Assembly (NCBI GenBank): GCA_002491565.1 | Contig: DKWE01000113.1 | Span: forward strand, 1 to 46,245 | DNA: 46,245 nucleotides | Direction: 5' to 3' | Source of the DNA: Lachnospiraceae bacterium UBA7160 | GTDB taxonomy: Bacteria > Bacillota > Clostridia > Lachnospirales > Lachnospiraceae | In this document: piece after piece, positions 41,763-46,245 of the stretch | Layout of the letters: each line of letters opens with the position of its first letter | How positions within the stretch are numbered: the first letter of the stretch is position 1 | Notes under the pieces: generated by a model | The model's input: only the letters and a program-made list of their open reading frames with translations | Told to the model about the DNA's origin: nothing | The model's database searches: none | Made by a program: the position numbers and the translations under genes

Positions 41763-42599
41763 TTATTCCCCCTTTCCCCCGCTGTTGCGCTGCTCCACCT
41801 GGCGCACGGCCATCATCAGCAGCATCATCACAACCGCCATGATCATAGAAATGGCGCTGCCGAAATTCCACTCGCCAACGGTGATAAACTGGTTCTCAAT
41901 CAGATTTCCGATCAGGAAATACTGTCCGCCGCCCAAAAGCTTCGGAATGAAGAAGGAACTGACCGCCGGAAGAAACACCAGGGTGATCCCGTTGATCACG
42001 CCGGGCAGCGACATGGGCAGCGTCACACGCAGAAATGCCTGCCTGGGATTCGCACCGAGATCCGCCCCCGCCTCCAGCAGCGAACGATCCATCTTACACA
42101 GGGAGGTATTGATCTGCAGCACCATGAACGGGAGGAAATTGTAGACCATCCCGAGCAGTACCGCTCCTTCTGTATACAAAAGCTCACTGCCTCCGAGTCC
42201 GAAGACCGAGAGGATACGCTGGATCAGGCCGCCCTCGCTCAGAAGGCCAATCCACGCGTAGGTACGGACCAGCATATTGATCCACATCGGGATCGTGATC
42301 GCGAGCACCAGATAATTCTGCGCTTTTTCGCTGCTGCGCGAGATAAAATAAGCCATCGGATATCCGAGCAGCAGGCAGATGATAGTCGTCTTGACCGCGA
42401 TCAGAAGCGAACGCCACAGGACAATCAAGAAGTCCGGGTCCGTAAAAAATTTGACATAATGCTCGGCCGTAAAGGTGAACGAAACGATGCTGTTGCCCTG
42501 CTGTGTCAGCGAGTAAAGCGCAATCAGCGCCATCGGAAACAGGAGCATCATCACCGCCCACGCGATATACGGGAGCGCAAGCTGGGAAAACCGTTTCAT
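41763..42599 (-). CDS. potB: Spermidine/putrescine ABC transporter permease
   Basis: 278 residues, six helices, EAA loop around ADLGANPRQAFLRVTLPMSL. Its ATG follows the potA stop codon directly (TAGATG), so translation is coupled; potCD starts 4 bases after its stop. It forms the membrane channel with the PotC half of the next protein. Confidence 0.96.
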   Translation of the reverse strand: MKRFSQLALPYIAWAVMMLLFPMALIALYSLTQQGNSIVSFTFTAEHYVKFFTDPDFLIVLWRSLLIAVKTTIICLLLGYPMAYFISRSSEKAQNYLVLAITIPMWINMLVRTYAWIGLLSEGGLIQRILSVFGLGGSELLYTEGAVLLGMVYNFLPFMVLQINTSLCKMDRSLLEAGADLGANPRQAFLRVTLPMSLPGVINGITLVFLPAVSSFFIPKLLGGGQYFLIGNLIENQFITVGEWNFGSAISMIMAVVMMLLMMAVRQVEQRNSGGKGE

Positions 42600-44177
42600 C
42601 TAGTACACCATCCTTGCCATAACATGAATATCCTCCGGGAAAAAGGTCAGCCCGACCTCCTGCCCGACCTCCGTGTAATCGGTCGTGTGAATCTTAAATT
42701 CGCGTCCTTCTGTGGAGAAGGTAATTTTATAATTCCCCTCCTTCACATGCTCCGGGTCAAAATCATAATCTACCCACATCTCAACACTCTGATTCTCATC
42801 CGAAAGCTTCCAGCCCTGCGCGTTTGCCCAGGTCTTCAGGTCCGTGTCAAGCGCCTGGGACTCCTGAATCTCATCCACGGTCTTCATGAAGCTGAATGCC
42901 ATAACGCCCTCGTTTGCCTTTTCATTTTTGACAAACGGCTGGTTCACGACAAAAATCCGCCGCTCAATGAAAGTCCCGTTTGAGGTCGAAAAACGCACCG
43001 GATACTCGCCCAGCTCCGGCTTCACCTCATATTCGACACGCGCAAGGGAGAGATACGCGTCCGTCTCCGGGTCCCACGCCTGCGCATTTGCACGCGCGAT
43101 GACTTCCTTATCGTCCAGCTTTTCCACATCCTCGATGTCTACATAAAAGCTGCTCGCGCTGATCTTCTCTTTTCCATTTTCACTCGTCACATCCTGATTC
43201 CGGACGACGCTCATGTTTACTGTCACACTCGTACCAGGCACGGTCTCAACCATGATCTCATAGTGCACGCCCTTGAACAGCACGCTCAGCACCTGTCCGG
43301 TCAGCTTGCCATCCTTTACCGCCACGATATCGATGTCCTCCGGCCGGATCACGACGTCGACCGGCTCATGTTCTTTGAAGCCAAAATCCACACAGTCAAA
43401 GGTAACGTCATCAAACCGGACCTTGTAGTCCTCCAGCATCACGCCTGGAATGATGTTGCTCTCACCGATGAAATTCGCGACATAGCGGTTCGCCGGCTCA
43501 TTGTAGATCTCCTCCGGCGTGCCGACCTGCTGGATCTCTCCGCCCTTCATGACGACAATCTTGTCCGACATGGTCAGCGCTTCCTCCTGATCATGGGTGA
43601 CAAACACGAATGTGATGCCGACCTCCTGCTGGATCCGCTTCAGCTCGTACTGCATCTCCTTGCGCAGCTTCAGATCAAGCGCCGCGAGCGGTTCGTCGAG
43701 CAGCAGTACCTTCGGCTCATTGACCAGTGCGCGCGCAATCGCGACACGCTGCTGCTGTCCGCCGGAGAGCAGTGTCGTATTCTTCTTCTCATAGCCCTCC
43801 AGACCGATCAGCCTGAGCATCTTCATGACCTTCTGGTCGATGATATCCTTACTCATCTTCTTGATCTTCAGTCCGAACGCAATATTCTCGTAGACATTCA
43901 GATGCGGGAACAGCGCGTATTTCTGGAACACCGTGTTCAGCTCGCGCTCGTAGGGGGGCTTATCGTTAATTTTTTCTCCGTTAAAAATCACGTCACCTTC
44001 GTCCGCATCCAGGAAGCCGCCGAGGATACGCAGCAGGGTGGTCTTGCCGCAGCCACTCGGGCCGAGCAAGGTAACGAATTCTTTTTCGTTAATGTCCAGA
44101 TTCACACCTTTGAGGACAATCTGTCCGTCAAAGCTCTTCACAATGTTGCGAAATTCTATTAATTTTTGAGGGGCCAT
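42600..44177 (-). CDS. potA: Polyamine ABC transporter ATPase with unusual C-terminal insertion
   Basis: About 525 residues, against about 350-385 usual for PotA. The ATPase (1-235) is canonical: Walker A GPSGCGKT (39-46), LSGGQ (137-141), LLLDEP (159-164), VTHDQ. A TOBE-like region starts near 270. Between its strands lies an insertion of about 160 residues (about 325-490) containing two similar segments, GEYPVRFSTSNGTF (about 389) and GNYKITFSTEGREF (about 481), which look like a duplicated beta-sandwich element; the normal TOBE end (GLTFFPEDIHVM) follows. The start at 44177 has AGGAAGGAG upstream; an ATG 19 codons earlier is not family-like. First gene of potA-potB-potCD. It may be regulated through the insertion. 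Confidence 0.95.
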   Translation of the reverse strand: MAPQKLIEFRNIVKSFDGQIVLKGVNLDINEKEFVTLLGPSGCGKTTLLRILGGFLDADEGDVIFNGEKINDKPPYERELNTVFQKYALFPHLNVYENIAFGLKIKKMSKDIIDQKVMKMLRLIGLEGYEKKNTTLLSGGQQQRVAIARALVNEPKVLLLDEPLAALDLKLRKEMQYELKRIQQEVGITFVFVTHDQEEALTMSDKIVVMKGGEIQQVGTPEEIYNEPANRYVANFIGESNIIPGVMLEDYKVRFDDVTFDCVDFGFKEHEPVDVVIRPEDIDIVAVKDGKLTGQVLSVLFKGVHYEIMVETVPGTSVTVNMSVVRNQDVTSENGKEKISASSFYVDIEDVEKLDDKEVIARANAQAWDPETDAYLSLARVEYEVKPELGEYPVRFSTSNGTFIERRIFVVNQPFVKNEKANEGVMAFSFMKTVDEIQESQALDTDLKTWANAQGWKLSDENQSVEMWVDYDFDPEHVKEGNYKITFSTEGREFKIHTTDYTEVGQEVGLTFFPEDIHVMARMVY

Positions 44178-44272
44178 CGGGGGTTCTCCTTCCTGTGTAG
44201 GCAGAGTTGACGTTGCAATGAGATTCCTGTTCACGCCCAGCCTGACCGCGCGCAGAAACTGCAGTGGTTTTC

Positions 44273-44301
44273 ATTATACACGGGATAGGGGAGAATGACA
44301 A
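44273..44301 (-). promoter_or_regulatory. Near-consensus sigma-A promoter of the pot operon
   Basis: TTGTCA (44296-44301), a 17-base spacer and a perfect TATAAT (44273-44278) on the minus strand, with the -10 about 95 bases before the potA ATG. The leader shows no clear attenuator. Confidence 0.85.
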
Positions 44302-44453
44302 GAAGCGGATGTCGGAAAATGAAAAAATATCTGCAAGTACGAAAGTTCCAAAAGACCTGCGCAGCTGCCGCGGAACCAGACAGGGAGACTGGCCCCCCCA
44401 CAACATATCGTGTAATCAAATTGATATAATCGGCTATCGTTTTATGAGTATGC

Positions 44454-44511
44454 GAAAACGCCCGTGGTTAGAGCGTTTTTCGTGGTGGGTGCTGCACCCT
44501 TTAAGGTGCAG
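44454..44511 (-). terminator. Two hairpins ending the toxin-antitoxin operon
   Basis: After the toxin stop come CTGCACC/GGTGCAG (44492-44511, six-base loop) and GAAAAACGCTC/GGGCGTTTTC (44454-44481, seven-base loop). The second has the A-tract/T-tract form of a bidirectional terminator and isolates the operon from the pot promoter. Confidence 0.7.
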
Positions 44512-44534
44512 TTACACTATTCTTTATTTAAACA

Positions 44535-44867
44535 CTATCCATTCAGCTGGCGCAATATTTCATCCATGTTCCGCCTGCCATAAACAATCCGCAAAATAAG
44601 AATCATTTTTTCAACGGAATCCGGCAGATAGTACATAATGTAATTACCTACCAGTTTTTTTCTGACCTCCGTATTTGGTACAAATTCATTGTTAACCGGA
44701 GAGCCACTCTCCGGAAAGGCCCGGGCTTCCTCAATGACTTCTTGCAATTTGTCCACAAAATCCGATGCAGCCTTTGGATTTGCCAGCTCTACAGCAATAT
44801 ATCCCACAATCTCATCCAAATCGGCATCCGCTTTCTGCGTCAGCTGGCATCCCCATTTAGATTTCAT
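44535..44867 (-). CDS. ParE/RelE-superfamily toxin
   Basis: 110 residues of the RelE/ParE fold: ADLDEIVGYIAVELANPKAA near the N-terminus, then KLVGNYIMYYLPD and ILRIVYGRRNMDEIL near the C-terminus, which is the ParE pattern (gyrase poison subfamily) more than that of the mRNA-cutting RelE. The ATG overlaps the antitoxin stop by 11 bases, typical coupling in toxin-antitoxin operons. Activity and target are inferred from family only. Confidence 0.9.
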   Translation of the reverse strand: MKSKWGCQLTQKADADLDEIVGYIAVELANPKAASDFVDKLQEVIEEARAFPESGSPVNNEFVPNTEVRKKLVGNYIMYYLPDSVEKMILILRIVYGRRNMDEILRQLNG

Positions 44868-45114
44868 ACTTTCTCCTTATATCGCTGATTGCTTTTTCTC
44901 CATCCACAGTCCGCCCGGCTTTCACATCTTCCAGACCCTCCATAATGGTTTTCGCTTCGTACATTTTCTGCATGGTCCGTTCATAATATTCGATATCCAT
45001 GACAACCAGACGGCCATAACCATTCTTCGTTACATAAACCGGCCCGTTTTCTTCGGCACAACGCCGCTCTACCTCAACCGTATTTTTCAAATCCCTCATA
45101 GGAATAATCTGCAT
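44857..45114 (-). CDS. Phd/YefM-family antitoxin
   Basis: 85 residues: the N-terminal Phd/YefM DNA-binding fold (IPMRDLKNTVEVERRCAEE, then GPVYVTKNGYGRLVVMD) and an acidic C-terminal helix for toxin binding. AGGAGG precedes the ATG. It should neutralise the downstream ParE-like toxin and repress the promoter at 45141-45169, which it lies just after. Confidence 0.92.
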   Translation of the reverse strand: MQIIPMRDLKNTVEVERRCAEENGPVYVTKNGYGRLVVMDIEYYERTMQKMYEAKTIMEGLEDVKAGRTVDGEKAISDIRRKYEI

Positions 45115-45140
45115 AAAACCGCCTCCTTTCTTGTGACCTT

Positions 45141-45169
45141 ATTTTACCCTAAATTTAGCCACGAGTCAA
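45141..45169 (-). promoter_or_regulatory. Sigma-A promoter of the toxin-antitoxin operon
   Basis: TTGACT (45164-45169), 17-base spacer, TAAAAT (45141-45146) on the minus strand, 27 bases before the antitoxin ATG. The spacer holds an AT-rich CTAAATTTAG palindrome that could be the antitoxin operator. Confidence 0.75.
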
Positions 45170-45401
45170 GGAGGAGGAAGATTTTATAATTTCCAAATAG
45201 TGCTAAAAGGCATCAAAATCCGCCTGCACAGCCTCACGCGCCACTTTTTCATTGCTTTATAGAAAAGTTTTGGATCCATTGCCGTTTTGAATCATCCTAT
45301 AATATATAGCGCGACATTTCTTTTTAAAGCCCGCATTTTTTCCGTGCATGGAACTGGTCCTTCATCTGTTACTTCCAATTTAAAAATCGTTTCTGAAGAA
45401 C

Positions 45402-46121
45402 TCACATTTTCCACGGTCTGGACTTTTCAAGCCACCCCTGCTCTGACCAATACTTTGCATCCGGATACTCTGGATTATTCTGATATAATGATTTCTGCAT
45501 CATGCGGCAGATATAAAATTTCACTTTTGTAATTACACCTGTCCTCGCAGGCTTCGCGTAATCAATACCGGCTAATTTTTTTGACAACGCCCGCATTTTT
45601 CCTGTCAGCTTCCTTTTCCGTTTTTCCGACAGCTTTTCCCATGCAATATTCTCCATGAGAGATTCTGCAAATATATGTATCTCAGAAATTCCCCACCACG
45701 ATAGGCTGTGCCGGATATCCTTTGCTGCAGATTTTGCTCCTGCCCCAAGGCATTGTGTAATAACAACAGCACGCTTTTGAAACATCTGCGGCGCTGGCCG
45801 GTGCGGCATCCAACGGTACGCAAAATGATCAAGAAAAGCTTTCATTGCCCCTGTCGCGTGCATGACATAGGCGGGCGAGGTCATTACGATCAAATCTGCT
45901 TCTAATAAGGAACCTTCGATTTTTTGTATACAGGCGGCATCCTTACAGAGCTCCTCTCCCTTCAAAATGCAATTCACGCATCCCATACAAAAAGCAGGAC
46001 AGTCCCTGGGTAAATCATATTCTATAATTTCAGCCTTGCTCCTGAATGACTCTAAAAACAGTTCTTTCAGCCGCCAGGTCACGCCATGCTTTTCCGTCCC
46101 ATTGATCACTGTAACCTTCAT
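45402..46121 (-). CDS. Flavodoxin-fold NAD(P)H oxidoreductase
   Basis: 239 residues. The FMN-binding start VTVINGTEKHGVTWRLKELF and the middle VMTSPAYVMHATGAMKAFLD are typical of NADPH-dependent FMN reductase/flavodoxin-like proteins. A cysteine cluster (CPAFCMGCVNCILKGEELC, about 41-59) matches the iron-sulfur/FMN subgroup (iron-sulfur flavoprotein-like). GGAGG precedes the ATG. It starts 3 bases after the stop of the upstream gene, so they form an operon. Redox partner or substrate unknown. Confidence 0.88.
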   Translation of the reverse strand: MKVTVINGTEKHGVTWRLKELFLESFRSKAEIIEYDLPRDCPAFCMGCVNCILKGEELCKDAACIQKIEGSLLEADLIVMTSPAYVMHATGAMKAFLDHFAYRWMPHRPAPQMFQKRAVVITQCLGAGAKSAAKDIRHSLSWWGISEIHIFAESLMENIAWEKLSEKRKRKLTGKMRALSKKLAGIDYAKPARTGVITKVKFYICRMMQKSLYQNNPEYPDAKYWSEQGWLEKSRPWKM

Positions 46122-46124
46122 CCG

Positions 46125-46245
46125 TTATACCTCCAAAATATCATGCAGGATCTGTGTATGAAATTTCCCCCGTTCTACAGGATCCGCCAGATCAATCCCC
46201 ATCTCCAAACGGAGCACCTTGTGCCTCAGAAATGCCTGCTGCATT
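46125..46245 (-). CDS. C-terminal end of a gene running off the window (probable regulator)
   Basis: The last about 40 residues of a minus-strand frame (FLRHKVLRLEMGIDLADPVE, then FHTQILHDILEV) end at TAA 46125-46127, with the next gene's ribosome binding site inside its final codons. The charged helical tail would suit a transcriptional regulator, such as a MerR-type protein, controlling the flavoprotein, but too little is visible to name it. Confidence 0.5.
   Translation of the reverse strand, partial: MQQAFLRHKVLRLEMGIDLADPVERGKFHTQILHDILEV

Noticed and set aside
44178..44272. Riboswitch in the pot leader
   Set aside because: No recognisable aptamer or terminator/antiterminator pair in about 95 bases.

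Overview
The window reads as chromosomal DNA of an anaerobic, low-to-mid GC Firmicute, most likely a gut Lachnospiraceae (Clostridia). The reasons are strong AGGAGG-type ribosome binding sites, sigma-A promoters with 17-base spacers, a fused PotC-PotD polyamine transporter, a cytosolic GHKL kinase with a LytTR regulator, and a secreted endoglycosidase for host N-glycans. Nearly all genes lie on the minus strand; only the sigma/anti-sigma pair (36.4-38.5 kb) is clearly on plus. This placement is inferred from gene content; no rRNA or tRNA gene is visible.

Layout. 0.1-2.1 kb: an amino-acid symporter followed by a C26-type gamma-glutamyl hydrolase, with its own promoter. 2.5-8.7 kb: gltB-gltD glutamate synthase, promoter and terminator both visible. 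9.1-9.7 kb: a CPBP membrane protease. 9.9-16.9 kb: a tight four-gene cluster (transmembrane Ser/Thr kinase, a very acidic Ser/Glu-repeat protein with Ig-like domains, a YARHG-domain protein, a TcaA-like membrane-anchored protein) ending in a strong terminator. This is the best candidate for an undescribed system. 17.6-20.5 kb: a GH85 lipoprotein.

20.7-25.1 kb is a visibly AT-rich scrapyard: ends of a tyrosine and a serine recombinase, a decapitated ABC exporter membrane domain, a YbaK/EbsC-like fragment, a GNAT fragment and a GyrI/GNAT chimera lie between three apparently intact genes (a beta-propeller protein, a NUDIX hydrolase and a short unknown). 25.1-30.3 kb: a LytTR response regulator and soluble GHKL kinase, then a terminator, then an 11-base direct repeat with 21-base pitch (probable LytTR operator), then a heterodimeric ABC exporter.

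30.7-36.0 kb: an IS5-type transposase remnant, a double-GNAT protein, a seven-unit palindromic 35-bp tandem repeat, an amidase/beta-lactamase-fold fusion and a MATE pump. 36.4-38.5 kb: ECF sigma factor and membrane anti-sigma factor. 38.6-39.8 kb: a DUF2500 protein and a GNAT. 39.9-44.2 kb: potA-potB-potCD spermidine/putrescine importer with a near-consensus promoter; PotA carries an unusual C-terminal insertion. 44.5-45.1 kb: a Phd/ParE-type toxin-antitoxin pair. 45.4-46.2 kb: a flavodoxin-like oxidoreductase and the 3' end of an upstream gene.

Functional themes are nitrogen and amine acquisition (GOGAT, symporter, polyamine importer), envelope maintenance and signalling (kinase cluster, amidase fusion, ECF pair), peptide or drug export (ABC pair, MATE), and host-glycan foraging (GH85). 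Residue numbers were counted by eye from the chosen start and may be off by one or two.
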